From the NCBI GenBank assembly GCA_964023275.1, contig OZ029919.1, positions 5,127,367 through 5,191,366 on the forward strand: DNA of 64,000 nt, read 5' to 3'. Numbering within the stretch: the first letter of the stretch is position 1; the number at the start of each line of letters is the position of its first letter. Below the pieces are notes generated by a model, which was given only the letters and a program-made list of their open reading frames with translations, was not told where the DNA came from and made no database searches. Shown here piece after piece: positions 53,040 through 63,810 of this stretch. The DNA comes from Norana najaformis (lineage: Eukaryota; Annelida; Clitellata; Crassiclitellata; Hormogastridae). A program made the translations under genes and the position numbers.

Positions 53040-53335
53040 CTGTTTGCATGTCTGTCTGTGTTTACCTGTCTCTTTGTTTCTGTACGGTTGTCTGCGTGTG
53101 TCTTATCTCATGTCTGTTTGACTGTGCGTGTGTGTCTGAATTTCCGTGTGTCTGTACTTAGTCTTGTCATTGCCTTTGTCGTACCTTAACTCCATCTCTC
53201 TCCGGCTATGTACTTCTGTATATCTCTCACTTCCTTTCGCACTCTACCTCAACCTGTGTGTGTCTGTGTGTCTCTGTGTGTGTCTCTGTGTGTGTCTCTG
53301 TGTGTGTCTCTGTGTGTGTCTGTCTGTCTCTTTTA
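53040..53335. repeat. (TGTC/TGTG)n tract
   Basis: TGTCTGTCTG and TCTGTGTGTG words, strongest at 53255-53332. Confidence 0.85.
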
Positions 53336-53695
53336 ACATCCACGAATACAGAACATAGGAAACCAATGCACTGGATGTATATTTGCGAATATTGCCATAA
53401 CATGTATAGAACTCGTGAAAGCTTTGAATAATTGATAACGAAACCGAGTTGCCTGGAAAATCTTTAGAGGATTCGGATGAAGACTGAATCTCTTAAGTGC
53501 AGACTGATTTGGCATCAAATGGTTCCGGATTAAGACCACAACTTCTGCATCTAACGCTCTTCAATTTTCGTTTCATCAACTTCTGCTGCAGCAGCAGCGA
53601 CAGCATCTCGTCATCCACGAGGTATCCGTCTGTCCATCACATCTTTAGACCTGTTGCTTTAGAAACGACTTCGAGAGTAGAGACCGTTGCCAAAG
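53336..53695. other. Unique DNA, nothing recognised
   Basis: An open frame at 53497-53700 has no domain; no repeats. Confidence 0.4.
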
Positions 53696-53885
53696 TATAA
53701 CTACACAGTCTAAAAACAAAGTATAATTATAAACTGTAAGTATAAAGTATAAGTACAAAGCATGACTATAAAGTATAAGTACAACTACGAAGTATAAGTA
53801 TAAAGTAGAAGTATAACATATAAGTATAAAGTATTATTACAAAGTTCAAGTACAAAGTGTAGGTATAAAGTATAACACAGCTACT
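53696..53885. repeat. (AAGTATA)n degenerate array
   Basis: AGTATAAGTATAAAGTATAA words with spacing 6-12. Confidence 0.85.
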
Positions 53886-53904
53886 GAGCGAAATGTAAGC
53901 CCCA

Positions 53905-54085
53905 GAAACAGACAGACAGACAGACAGACAGTCAGACAGACAGAGAGACAGTCAGGCAGACAGACAAGCAGTCAGCCACAGACCTACTGACATGACAAAC
54001 ATAAACACGGGCAAATAGACAAACAAACAGAGGCGACAGATAAACAGGCAGAGAAACAGACAGACAGACCAAGACAGACACAGTT
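53905..54085. repeat. (CAGA)n degenerate array
   Basis: ACAGACAGACAGACAG at 53908-53945, then decayed. Confidence 0.85.
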
Positions 54086-54179
54086 AGAAATCTATAGTTC
54101 CTCCCAATGATACGCACTGTGTTTAGTCTCTTCTGGTCCAACGCTAACTAATAATAAAAAATAAATAATATTTTACTGT

Positions 54180-54540
54180 ATGCGATATATAACATAACAT
54201 AACACAAGATAACATGACATAAGATATAGCATAAGATAACATAACATAAGATATAACATGACATATATATAGCATATGAAAACATAACATAAGATATAAC
54301 GTAACATGTATGTGGCATAAGATAACATAAGATAACATAACGCATATATAGCTTGAGATAACATTACATAACATATAGCATAACATATGATAACATAACA
54401 TAAGATAACATAAGATATAACATGACTCATATATAGCATAAGATGATAACATATGATAACATAACATAACATAAGATATAACATGACTCATATATAGCAT
54501 AAGATGGCATAACATGACATAAGATAACATAATATTTTAT
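54180..54540. repeat. (ATAAC)n satellite with higher-order blocks
   Basis: ATAACATAACATAAGATAAC words. The longer motif TAACATGACTCATATATAGC recurs at about 54418 and 54479, and related ACATATATAGCAT blocks at 54260 and 54340. Confidence 0.85.
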
Positions 54541-55285
54541 TGCACTTTTAAGAATCATAACAACAATACTAAGCCGACAGGAACAGCGCAGAAGGAGCAG
54601 CATGTAAAGGCTACAAGTTTTTAGAGGACCAGATTCCCTTTCTCAATTATGCGTCTATCTTAAATAATATTCTGATAATACTATACGAGAGTTAGTGACT
54701 GCCTTTACGAGACATGAGTTCTAAGAGCGTGGGCCTATATAGGTGATACCGAGCGTAGCCACTGTCTACGGTGTATGAACATTAGTTACTGCTCTTACGA
54801 GACATGAGCATACAGACAATCTGAGCGTGGCATCCCAACATCTCCCATTCCTGGTTGCTGATGCGTTGCGTTGGAGTTTTCCTACGCCGTATGTTTCTCG
54901 CATGCACGGCTCGTCTTCCGAGCGATCGGACAATTAGTTTACTGGAAATTGCCGGCTAATAGTTTTCGTGATGCTCTCGGTCGAGGTTAATTCGTTCAAG
55001 GGTCTCTTGGCGTCTCTCAGTCGGCGTCGGATTAGCGCGGCACGCACAGACCCCCATGGGCGGCCAGGATGGCGGTCTCTATCCGTTGCCACTTTAGAGC
55101 GCTCCGAACTAATTTTTAATGGAACGCGGACCTTGTCCGGTGGATGCCTTGGAGGGAGGGTAGTGGTAGAGGATGCCAGCAGTCTGGGATGCGATGGGTG
55201 AGAATGTGGTGTATCACATTACTGGTATCATTCGCCCATGGTTGATTCCATTGATAGGGATACCAGAGCCCATATATTGATGCGT
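54541..55285. promoter_or_regulatory. Unique region with TAAT-rich island (54840-55200)
   Basis: TTAGTGACTGCCTTTACGAG and TTAGTTACTGCTCTTACGAG (54692 and 54782) form a local duplication of period about 90 bp. Downstream, GGACAATTAGTTTACTGG, CCGGCTAATAG, GTTAATTCG and CTAATTTTTAATGG mark a non-repetitive homeodomain-site-rich island. Function is inferred from composition. Confidence 0.3.
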
Positions 55286-55289
55286 ACAT

Positions 55290-55650
55290 AGATTTACATA
55301 CATACATACATGAATACATACAGGCTGTACATACAGACATTGATTCATACATACATACATACATAAATGCATGCATACATCCGTTCCTGCATACGTGCAT
55401 ACACAAATACATACATATACATATATATATAGATGCATACATACAAACAGACATATACACATGCATGCATGCATGCATCAAAACATACATACACACTTAA
55501 ATGCATGCGCACATGTACATACACACACATACATACATACATGCATACACATACATACATACATACACATACATACAATACAGATAAATATTGTAAGTAC
55601 ATTACAGTGCAATGTGATTTAATAAAATACAATGCAATTTGATACCGCAT
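55290..55650. repeat. Compound (CATA)n array with conserved right flank
   Basis: The CATA-type array ends in GTACATTACAGTGCAATGTG ATTTAATAAAATACAATG (55596-55640). The same array pattern (TATAGATGCATACATACAAAC, ACACATGCATGCATGCAT) and right flank recur at 63780-64000, so array and flank belong to one dispersed repeat. Confidence 0.85.
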
Positions 55651-55839
55651 CAAACAACACAATAACAGTATCATGCGTTGTCGCGTTGCTTCGCCTAGGT
55701 AACAATGGTCAGCTGGTTAAACATAATTAAGGCCGTCAGTAAACATATACATCGGTAGCATAAAGGTAGCTTTTACTCACCTACGAGTTCATCAAACACA
55801 CATTATGACATTGTTATGCATATTTTCGTATCCAGCAAC

Positions 55840-55935
55840 CGTGTCATTCATTCTTTCATTCATTCTTTCCTTAATTCTTTCATGCGTGCATTCATTCTTT
55901 CAATCGTTCATTCATTCTTTCATTCGATTGTTCGC
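55840..55935. repeat. (CATT)n/(CTTT)n tract
   Basis: CATTCATTCTTTC units. Confidence 0.9.
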
Positions 55936-55949
55936 CCACCTGTGACGAA

Positions 55950-56500
55950 TTAACTCGTCAACCACCTGTACTATCTAAATCATCATTACACACAGAATTC
56001 AACACGGGTCACTGAGTTAGGCCTACCCCATCTACCGACGGGAAGGGGTTCAAGAGGCAAAGACATCCTGCGAGGGCAAAGGACAGTGTAAGGGAGGGTG
56101 CGTTCGAGGGTGGGGAAGAGAATAGTAGTTAAAATCGCTTGAGGCAGGTCAATTAAACAGATATTAAAGGTTTAAAAGGTCGACGAACATTAAAAGAACC
56201 GTAGCAGAATAGACAGTCGATCGGGTCAGGGTATATCTCTGCGATCGGGTGACTGACTTCAAGGGGCAACACACGCGACTCTGGGATAAATACCCTGCCC
56301 TGTTCGGTCGATTTCAAAGTGTGGCGATTTATTTTGCCTTGCGATCCGAATACAAAGACTGCCTTCTACCGCGAAGGGCGAATTATTTCGGTCGCCGGCT
56401 GCAACCGGTGATTAGTTGCGATTGGTCGCCGACGTCTGACGTAGACTTATTTCCGGTTTTTATTACTGCCATGTGACTGGCGCTTCGATGCCAAACCTGT
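55950..56500. promoter_or_regulatory. Unique island (best part 56160-56490)
   Basis: Non-repetitive, GC-balanced DNA with GTGATTAGTTGCGATTGGTC, GGCGAATTATTTCGG and CATTAAAAG words. A 75-codon frame (56249-56476) has no domain. Candidate conserved non-coding element. Confidence 0.3.
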
Positions 56501-56514
56501 ACACGTGTACGCAC

Positions 56515-56945
56515 ACGCACACACACACACACATATATGGAGGGACAGAGACAAAGAGAGACAGAGAGACGGACGGATGGAGGGACAGAGACAAAGAGAG
56601 ACAGACGTGGCCTTGTGTGTAAATATACAAGGCCACGTGTATATATACATATATACACACAAGGCCACGTGTATACACGTGCGTATATACAAAAGGACTG
56701 GTATCAACAAAAAGCCAGGTCTGGCCTCGACTGCAGTTGCCTGCACGTCCTTCCGTCTGTGCGTGATCCGTCCCTCTGTCCTACCATCCGTCCCTCCCTC
56801 TGTCTCTCTTTGTCTCTGTGTTTCCATCCGTTTGTCTGTCTGTCTCTCTTTTTCTCGGTGCTTACATATGTCCGTCTCTTTCTCTCTTTGTCTATGTCCC
56901 TCCACTCGTCCGTCCATCTGTCTCTCTGACTTTGTCCCTCAATCC
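56515..56945. repeat. Purine tract, GGCCACGTG hairpins and pyrimidine tract
   Basis: ACAGAGAGACGGACGG-type purine DNA at 56535-56605 faces TCCGTCCCTCTGTCTCTC-type pyrimidine DNA at 56765-56940, an imperfect long inverted repeat. In between, GTGGCCTTGT (56607-56616) is inverted at 56628-56637 and 56659-56668 (ACAAGGCCAC). Confidence 0.75.
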
Positions 56946-57780
56946 GTATTCTTAAGAGCTTGTTGAAGAAACCGGGCAATGGGGTTGATTTGTTTTTTGA
57001 ACTATTTGAGACAAACTCTGACATCGGACAGGAAACGGAACCACGAACTGGCAGGTCCGACGAATGGATGGATGAACTAGATGCCGGACAGAAGAATTAA
57101 GACTTGGCTGCATATAAATCACACAGACGAAGCAGGGCAGACAGAAGAGTCGCACGTGATGCGCAGTGGTTTTGCTAATTGTTGCTGTGCGCCGCAGTTG
57201 GTCTGAGACCGACGAGCGATCTTCAGGATGGAGAGGTGTGCGCCACACGCACCGTTCCGCGAACCATTCAGGCTTCTCGTTCCTCATCCTCTTCGTCGGG
57301 AACACAGGACAAGAGGCGGAGGGAGGGTAGGGCAGGGAAGAGAAGAGAAGGGAAGTGAGGAGGTGAGGACTTATTTAGCGCAGTCTTAAGTGGCTTCGGA
57401 TAATCGGGAGAAAGTTTATCTATAAAAACGCGCGACGCGATAAACAGTGTTTTTCAACAAACGCCTGAACGTGTCTCATTGTGCTGAGCTGCGGGCGTTT
57501 TGCTCTTTGTTTGAGCGGGTGAAGTGGGCCAGGCGGGTAAAGTGGGCTCGAGTGGGGCGGGGAACGGATCCGCCGGGGATTGAGTGAGGGCAGGCCACCA
57601 GTAATTGGGTAGACATCACATATTGTCACGGTTGATTCTGTTTTCTTCGTCTCCTTCCTCTTTTCTTGGCACGAAAATAATCGGGGGCAAAAGAAGTCAA
57701 CCAAGATGCGACATCTTTGTTGTATGTAAGTGCGTTAGAATGCATCAAGTACTCTTCGGAACACGACTTTGAACACCAAA
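56946..57780. other. Unique DNA, nothing firmly recognised
   Basis: Minus-strand frames (56952-57305, 57420-57704) lack domains. Composition is balanced and repeats are few, so parts may be regulatory. Confidence 0.35.
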
Positions 57781-57794
57781 CTCTGAGGAATATT

Positions 57795-57975
57795 TATTTA
57801 TTTATTTCTACATTTATTAAGCGCCACTATCTGACGATTAAGCATCAGTCGATGGCGCTGAGCAATTGTGAGTGAAGAACTTGTTCAAGGTCCCTACACA
57901 GTAACCGCCTTGGGAAGGAGGCTCGAACCCATACTCTCCGCGTTACAAGTCGAGCGCTCTAACCAATCGGCCACA
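57795..57975 (-). mobile_element. tRNA-derived CORE-like SINE, full copy, minus strand
   Basis: On the minus strand: TGGCCGATTGGTTAGAGCGC (A-box region), CTTGTAACGCGGAGAGTATG, GGTTCGAGCC (B-box), TGTGTAGGGACCTTGAACAA (core), GATAGTGGCGCTTAATAAAT and an AAATAAATAAATA tail. The head is closer to a real tRNA than the copy at 4866, but the acceptor stem does not close, so it is not a functional tRNA gene. Confidence 0.9.
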
Positions 57976-58134
57976 CTTCATAGCAATGGCAAAGCAGTTT
58001 CATGGTTGTACTACTGAAAGCATTTGGAATCGTATATCATATCCTTCGAGCATATCACATACACCCACACCATATACATGCAGAACGGATATACCCGCAT
58101 AGGCTTATATATAACACATTATATATAATTCGTA

Positions 58135-58231
58135 TATGTTAATATTAATGAGCTATGTTAATATTAATGAGCTATGTTAATATTAATAAGATATGTTAAT
58201 ATTAATGAGTTATGTTAATATTAATGAGTTG
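58135..58231. repeat. 19-bp tandem repeat, five copies
   Basis: Unit ATGTTAATATTAATGAGCT (variants AGTT, ATAAGAT). Each unit contains the palindrome TTAATATTAA, giving five evenly spaced AT palindromes. Confidence 0.95.
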
Positions 58232-58261
58232 TATGTGATGCCAAATTCGGGATATAAAGGG

Positions 58262-58337
58262 ATGAGAGAGAGAGACAGAGATAGAGAAAGAGAGAAAGAG
58301 AGAAAGAGAGAAAGAGAGAGAGAGAGAGAGAAAGAGA
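58262..58337. repeat. (GA)n microsatellite
   Basis: GAGAGA with AAAG interruptions. Confidence 0.95.
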
Positions 58338-58649
58338 CTGGCGTTCAAATGTATCTGCAAGTATGTCTGTAAACATACATGTATGACGTGCATCATCATC
58401 ATCGCCATTTGCGTCCTCTGATATAGGCTAATGCGCCGATGAGATGCTTTAGGCCGAGTCTTTAGTCCGATTAATTCGTCGCCTAAGACGTTTTCGAGGT
58501 AATCATAATAATAACGATAATATTTTCGATCATTCTGTAGCATGCGATATCTGGAGGAGGGACAGGCATCGGCCGTTGCTGAGTTCGGGGCTCAGCTGTT
58601 GCCAATTAAGTCGCCTTTGATGAGAGCAATATTAGCTTCAGCGGCTGCT

Positions 58650-59480
58650 TCGAAGTCTCCGCACACACCATCCTCTCATTACTCTTCCTCATCCTCATCG
58701 TACTGGTCATCCTCATCTCTTGCTTATGTTGCTTCGCCTTCCTCTGTCTCGTCCTCTTCACCTGTCCTTTTTCACCTTCCTCTTTTCCCTTTTCTTCGCC
58801 CTGTCTCATCCTCCTGTTCGTCCTCTTTCCACTCATGATGGTCCTCCACTTAGTTCCTCTTTCCTTCCATTTCCTCTTCTTCCTCTTACCTTCACTCAGT
58901 CTTCCTCCTTCTCCATCTCCTGCTTCCCCTCTTCTTATTCCCTTTTACCACTTCCTCATTTTCGTCCGACTCATCTTCCTCCTCCATTTCCTTATTCTAA
59001 TCTTCCTCCTCCCTAAACCTTCTTTTTCTTCCCCTTCTCCGTTCCAAACTTCTAGCCCCTCCTCCTTTTCCTCCACTTTCCTTCCGTTTTCTTAGACGCC
59101 CCCTCCTTCTACTTCTCCTCTTCCCTTCTATTCCTCCTCCTCCTCCTCCTCCTCCTCCTCCTCTTTTTCAGCACGGTTCAGGTGAGCGACTTCCCTCTTC
59201 TTCTTCTCATCTTTAAAACCAAAATCCTAATCCTCTTCCTTATCGTTCCTCCTTTGCTTTCTCCTCCTCGTCCTCCTCTTTCGCAGCATCCTTCCCTTCT
59301 CCTCAAAATTCTCCTTCTCTTCCTTATTGTTCCTTCTTTGCTTCCTCCTCCACGTCCTCATCTTTTTCAGCACCCTTCTTTCCTCGTCTTCTCCTCCTCT
59401 CCGAAGCAAAAATCCTCCTCCTCCTCCTCCTCTTCCTCCGGTCCTCCTGCGATCCTCCTTTCGCATCCGGGATTCGTCTA
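58650..59480. repeat. 830-bp pyrimidine (TCC)n tract
   Basis: Mostly C and T on the + strand, pure (CTC)n at 59131-59162. About 59200-59290 and 59300-59390 are two similar blocks (CTTCCTTATCGTTCCTCCTT against CTTCCTTATTGTTCCTTCTT), an internal duplication of period about 100 bp. Ser/Leu/Pro-rich frames are artefacts. Confidence 0.9.
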
Positions 59481-59815
59481 ATTGTCGTACGTCATCACCG
59501 TCGGTCGCAGGTGAACTAATCGGGCGACGGGTCTCGATGACAATAGAAGAGACCGATTGGACGCGAGATTACAAAAGCTGGACTCGACGGCGACGGCAGC
59601 GGCGGCCACTCTACGGCACTCGGCCGTCGGTCTCCGCCGCCGCCGCCGAAGCATCGTCAGCCCTCGCCGCCGTCGTCGTCGTGACCGAGTCGAATAATTT
59701 GGCGCCCAAACAGCGCTCGACTGTAAAGGATGCACATGGCTAATTAATTTAACGGATTTTCGCTGTAAAGAGTTCATTTAGCAAGACCTTCGTCTGTGGT
59801 TGCGAGTGAGTCTGG
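59481..59815. promoter_or_regulatory. Unique GC-rich island with TAATTA end
   Basis: TCTAATTGTCGTACGTCATC, GGTGAACTAATCGGG, a CGCCGCCGCCG stretch and GGCTAATTAATTTAACGG. Opposite frames of 99 and 138 residues share the CG-rich stretch and have no domain. Possible CpG-rich promoter or enhancer. Confidence 0.3.
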
Positions 59816-59894
59816 CCGCTCACCTGAACGAAGGCGTGTTTATTTCGTCAGGAGAATTTAGACAAACCACGCATTTGTCACTTCCGCTGTAGCT

Positions 59895-60150
59895 TAATGT
59901 GAAGGCAAAGGTAGTGGTAATGTAAAGTAAAGGTAGTGGTAATGTAAAGTAAAGTAAAGGTAGTGGTAAAGTAAAGTAAAGGTTGTGGTAATATAAAGTA
60001 AAGGTAGTGGTAATGTAAAGTAAAGGTAAAGGTAGTGGTAGTGTAAAGTAAAGGTTAAAGTAGTGGTAATGTAAAGTATAGGTAAATGTAAGATACCTGT
60101 TGTACACTTGATCTCAGGCACTCCTCAGAAGCGTAAAGGTAAAGGTAAGA
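59895..60150. repeat. (AAAGGTAGTGGTAATGTAAAGT)n degenerate array
   Basis: AAAGTAAAGGTAGTGGTAAT units of about 20-30 bp repeated eight or nine times. Confidence 0.85.
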
Positions 60151-61115
60151 TACTTGTTTTACACCCATCCATTAACTCTTCTCAGAAGGTTGGTTCCGTG
60201 GCCGGAGGATCATTCGACTGAGCCACACACACGACCAACTGTATAATACACCATTTTAACACCTGACTGTAAAGTAATAACGCTTCTTGTCACCAAGGTA
60301 TTTAGTTGGACAATTTTGTCCAGCGGTTGCGGTAGATAACAACTGAGACAAAATTTCTTCTACCTGTTACCTACCTGCTGAGCTACATACCCAATTTTAC
60401 TTACAAACCTATCTGTCCCTCTGTTTTGCCTGCCTGCCTGCCAATCTACTTGTCTACACATATAGAAAAAGTACAAGTAGCGCTTTATAAACTTTGCATT
60501 ACATTACATGGCTTAGTGTTACAATTTCATCTCCGTTCTTCAAACCGCGTCCTCGATTCGAACCACCGCCGGCAACAGATCCGTCGGTGGTTGGTATTCA
60601 ACATCCGTTTAGAATTATCCTCGAAGGAGGATGCGGCCGCAGCAGCAGCAGCAACAGCAGCAGCAACAGGCGAAGTCTTCGACCGAGTGATGCATAATAC
60701 ATGCAACACATGTGTCCCAAAATCTCCACTCCTCGAAAAACGAACCGTTTTACCGACTTACGCCTCCAGCCAGCCAGAATCATGCACGCACATATTCTCT
60801 AAATATTAGTGCAGAGATTAGATGTAAAAGTGTGGACTTACTCTAGACATCTAATGCTGAAGTCTGGCTCATCAGCAATGCGTAGACTGATCTGCAAGTC
60901 AACAACCCGATGACTCATCGATGGTTCGTCATGGAAAATTCCGTTACAAACGCGCGCGACAATTTGGTAGATTGCTCTGCTGTCTCCACTAGTCTGCGTG
61001 CAAATGTTGCAGAAACGTCCACGTTAGTGTAGAAAAATTAGCTCAACAAAAGATGTAGACGAAGTAGGCTACGCTTTTTTTAGCCGAGTATGTCCTCCTG
61101 TATGGGTCATGTCTT
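60151..61115. other. Intergenic with short (GCA)n
   Basis: (GCA)n at 60638-60668. A frame over it with an alanine run has no conserved context. Nothing else is recognised. Confidence 0.45.
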
Positions 61116-61119
61116 GTTA

Positions 61120-61385
61120 AGTCATGTCTCTTTTTGGCAGTTCTGTGATGTCATTCAGGTCTACACTTAAAATTCACCTGTTACAACTTGCTTACCAACC
61201 GTAGCATAACTTATCTGACGTATAGGAATTCTACCTGGTTTCTCCAATAGATCATGATTTTGACTATAATTTTACTCTCAAGCGACCATCAGTTGATGCT
61301 TTAGAAGTCACTAGATTAGATTAGATTAGCTTAGATTAGATTAGATTACATTAGATCAGATTAGATTAGATAAAGGCAGACACTG
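61120..61385 (+). mobile_element. LINE 3' end, ATTAG-tail family, copy 2
   Basis: GATGTCATTCAGGTCTACAC, TTAAAATTCACCTGTTACAA (coding end K-I-H-L-L), TGATTTTGACT, CATCAGTTGATGCTTTAG and (ATTAG)n from 61312 to 61372; homologous to 20730-21000. Confidence 0.75.
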
Positions 61386-61925
61386 GTGTACTAATGTATG
61401 TCCGAGTTCTCGCACGTAGAAGCAATTACATAGCGCATTTTAGGAGGCTCACAAAGGCGCCGGGATTCCAATTCCTGTGCGCCTTCATGCGGAAAAGATG
61501 ATTCGCTGTTGCATGCGTGATCTCAAAGGAAAGGTTTTCCGGTTTTCGCATTGCAGGACCACGATTCCAAAGAGTAATAAACTGCAAAGGGAACAAGGTA
61601 AATGTGGTTTATTAAGCAAGAGTCGCAGTGGCTAATTGCAGTAAGTTGCAGTTAATTTAATCTAATTGCAGTTCTATTATAGAACTGCAGTCGACAGTGA
61701 CTGACTGATTTATTGATTGACTGACTGACTGATTGATTGATCGATTGAATGATTGAGCCGCTGATTGAATCACCAACAGCAGTACGCTCCAGACATCTGA
61801 ATTTTTGCAACTGAAACTTCACATGCTACCATTATTATTAGTATAAATTACATGTAGCAACTTCTGCGCTGACGCGTCTAATTCACAAGTTATGTATGAA
61901 CCGATGGCGCACAAATCCGAGCCTT
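61386..61925. other. Intergenic, nothing recognised
   Basis: A minus-type LINE end (ATTACATAGCGCATTTTAGG...AAAGGCGCC) lies at 61425-61465. (GATT/GACT)n simple DNA lies at 61698-61755. Confidence 0.45.
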
Positions 61926-61927
61926 TG

Positions 61928-62170
61928 TCATGCAGATCAATACCAGATCAATACCAGATCAATACCGGATCAATAACAGATCAATAACAGATCAATTGTA
62001 ATTGTAATTGTAATTAAGACAATTTATATAGCATCGTTAGTAGCATGCTACTTTTAGGGTGCTTCACAAAGTCAAAAAATAACAGATAACAGATGAATAC
62101 CAGATCAATACCAGATCAATACCAGATCAATACCAGATCAATACCAGATCAATACCAGATCAATACCAGA
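61928..62170. repeat. 11-bp minisatellite split by a retroposon end
   Basis: Unit ACCAGATCAAT, about 6 copies at 61938-62000 and about 7 at 62098-62168. Between them is a minus-strand LINE-type end (tail TTGTAATTGTAATTGTAATT, then ACAATTTATATAGCATCG). Confidence 0.9.
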
Positions 62171-62545
62171 AAGTCAGTCCAGCGAGACAGAGAGTCAGTC
62201 TTTGGTGAATAAGCCATTGTTACGTTGGCAATGGCACAAACCAACTGTCTGCAGACTCATGTCCTGATCACCATGTTCAACTCAGTGAATATTCTATAGA
62301 CACAGTTGTGTCGATTACGACCAGACATTGGTTTTCGGTGGTTGACGCAGGCGTTGCTTTGTGAGCATGTTGTGGGGTTGGTATGGCGTGCGGTCCGAGT
62401 TCGATTGTCTGCAGTCTCATGTGTCGTTTACACGGGGGAAACAGAAGCGGGGCTCAGGTGTCTAGCGCCCTGCACTTCTTAATGGATGATGAGGCCCTCA
62501 CCAGCAGCTTAGCCCCCGCAGGCAACTTCTCGCCAACACTTCTTC
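62171..62545. other. Intergenic, nothing recognised
   Basis: A possible tRNA-like B-box (GGTCCGAGTTCGATTGTC, about 62391-62408) is isolated and not called. Confidence 0.4.
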
Positions 62546-62549
62546 GACT

Positions 62550-62820
62550 TTCACACACGCACACACACACATTCACTTTTTCTCAGTCGTCATACTTTTT
62601 CACATATATATATATATATATATTAACGACAGTTTAGAAACAAATCCATATATATACACACACATGAAGATAGGAATGAATGACTATACACCCATATTTC
62701 CATATATATTTGACTTTGTTTTTAAACAGCCATTTTTATATATGTATATATTTTTCATGCAAATATATGCATGCACATATGTATACATATATTTGATTGT
62801 GTGCATATGTGCATGTCGAG
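62550..62820. repeat. (CA)n, (TA)n and (CATATA)n patches
   Basis: ACACACGCACACACACA at 62552-62570, TATATATATA at 62603-62622, then ATATGCATGCACATATG-type DNA. Confidence 0.85.
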
Positions 62821-62949
62821 TGACCGCCTACGAATAGTAGTCGATATTTAGTGTTCTCCAGTTGCATGCGTGACCTGATGCTTGTAAGAATCACTTCAGT
62901 CGAGGTACATGCGTATAATATAATGCTGGAAATGCGTGTTAGGCCGAAA

Positions 62950-63078
62950 TGTGTATCCTATCTGCCTTCCTGTCTGCCTGCCTGTCTGCCTGCATGTCTG
63001 CATGTCTGCACGTCTGCACGTCTGCACGTCTGCACGTCTGCACGTCTGCATGTCTGCCTGCCTGCCTGTCTGCCTGCC

Positions 63079-63119
<41 letters not shown>

Positions 63120-63122
63120 GAC
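62950..63122. repeat. (CTGC)n/(CACGTCTG)n/(CTGT)n array
   Basis: CTGCCTGTCTGC, then five TGCACGTC octamers, then CTGTCTGTCTG; one array evolving through unit changes. Confidence 0.95.
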
Positions 63123-63249
63123 CCAAAGCATCTATTTGCATGCAGCCAATCAGGTTTATTCTGCTCTACTACGATTTTCTTTTGCAATTGGGTTCGAACT
63201 ACATGTAGGCGAATGCAGGCAACGGCTGTGGGGAAGACATCTTCTGTAG

Positions 63250-63420
63250 TTGTGGATGAACGAATTGATAAATGAATAGAATAACTAAGTGAACGAATGA
63301 AGGAAGCAATTAATGAAGGAATGAACGAACGAATGCATAAAGGAAGGATTTAATGAAAGAATTAATGACCGAACGAAAGAATGAATGAATAAAGGAGGGA
63401 AGTAATGAATGCATTACCAA
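63250..63420. repeat. Degenerate (GAATGAAC)n
   Basis: GAACGAATGAAGGAA words. Confidence 0.8.
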
Positions 63421-63489
63421 AGACTCTGCCTTGATGTTGCATCAGCGCATCCAAGATTTCCCGGTCTCAGACAAGATATATGAATCTGG

Positions 63490-63635
63490 GATTCGATGCT
63501 GTCCAGAAAACTCTGCCACTGCCGTATTCGGGTGGTGCCAGTCCCAAGCCTGGAAAAAGGAGGAGGGCGACGTCAACTCCCTTTGATGACATAGGCCTAA
63601 CATGTCGTTAAACATTGGAAATTACTCCTACTTTC
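63490..63635 (+). repeat. Copy of the GATGTCAACGGC dispersed repeat
   Basis: GGTGCCAGTCCCAAGCCTGG, AAAAGGAGGAGGGCGACGTC, ACATGTCGTTAAACATTGGA; about 80% similar by eye to 22735-22825. Confidence 0.75.
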
Positions 63636-63779
63636 CAGAAGAGAACCAACGAATTCCCATCCATGGTTGACAGATTACGCATAGACTCGGAATTCCTGGT
63701 CCAAAAGATGGCGAATGATATCGAGTCAAAAATGTTGCTCACAGCACATGGGTACGCTCAACGACTACTCATACCAGGA

Positions 63780-63810
<31 letters not shown>

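Noticed and set aside
57904-57980. Functional tRNA gene on the minus strand (also at 4866-4935, 44690-44758 and 26217-26234)
   Set aside because: Boxes A and B are present, but the acceptor and anticodon stems do not close and the sequences belong to SINE copies or isolated arms.
60426-60809. Alanine-run protein (127 codons)
   Set aside because: Depends on a short (GCA)n repeat. No homology, no splice support, and the opposite strand is also open.
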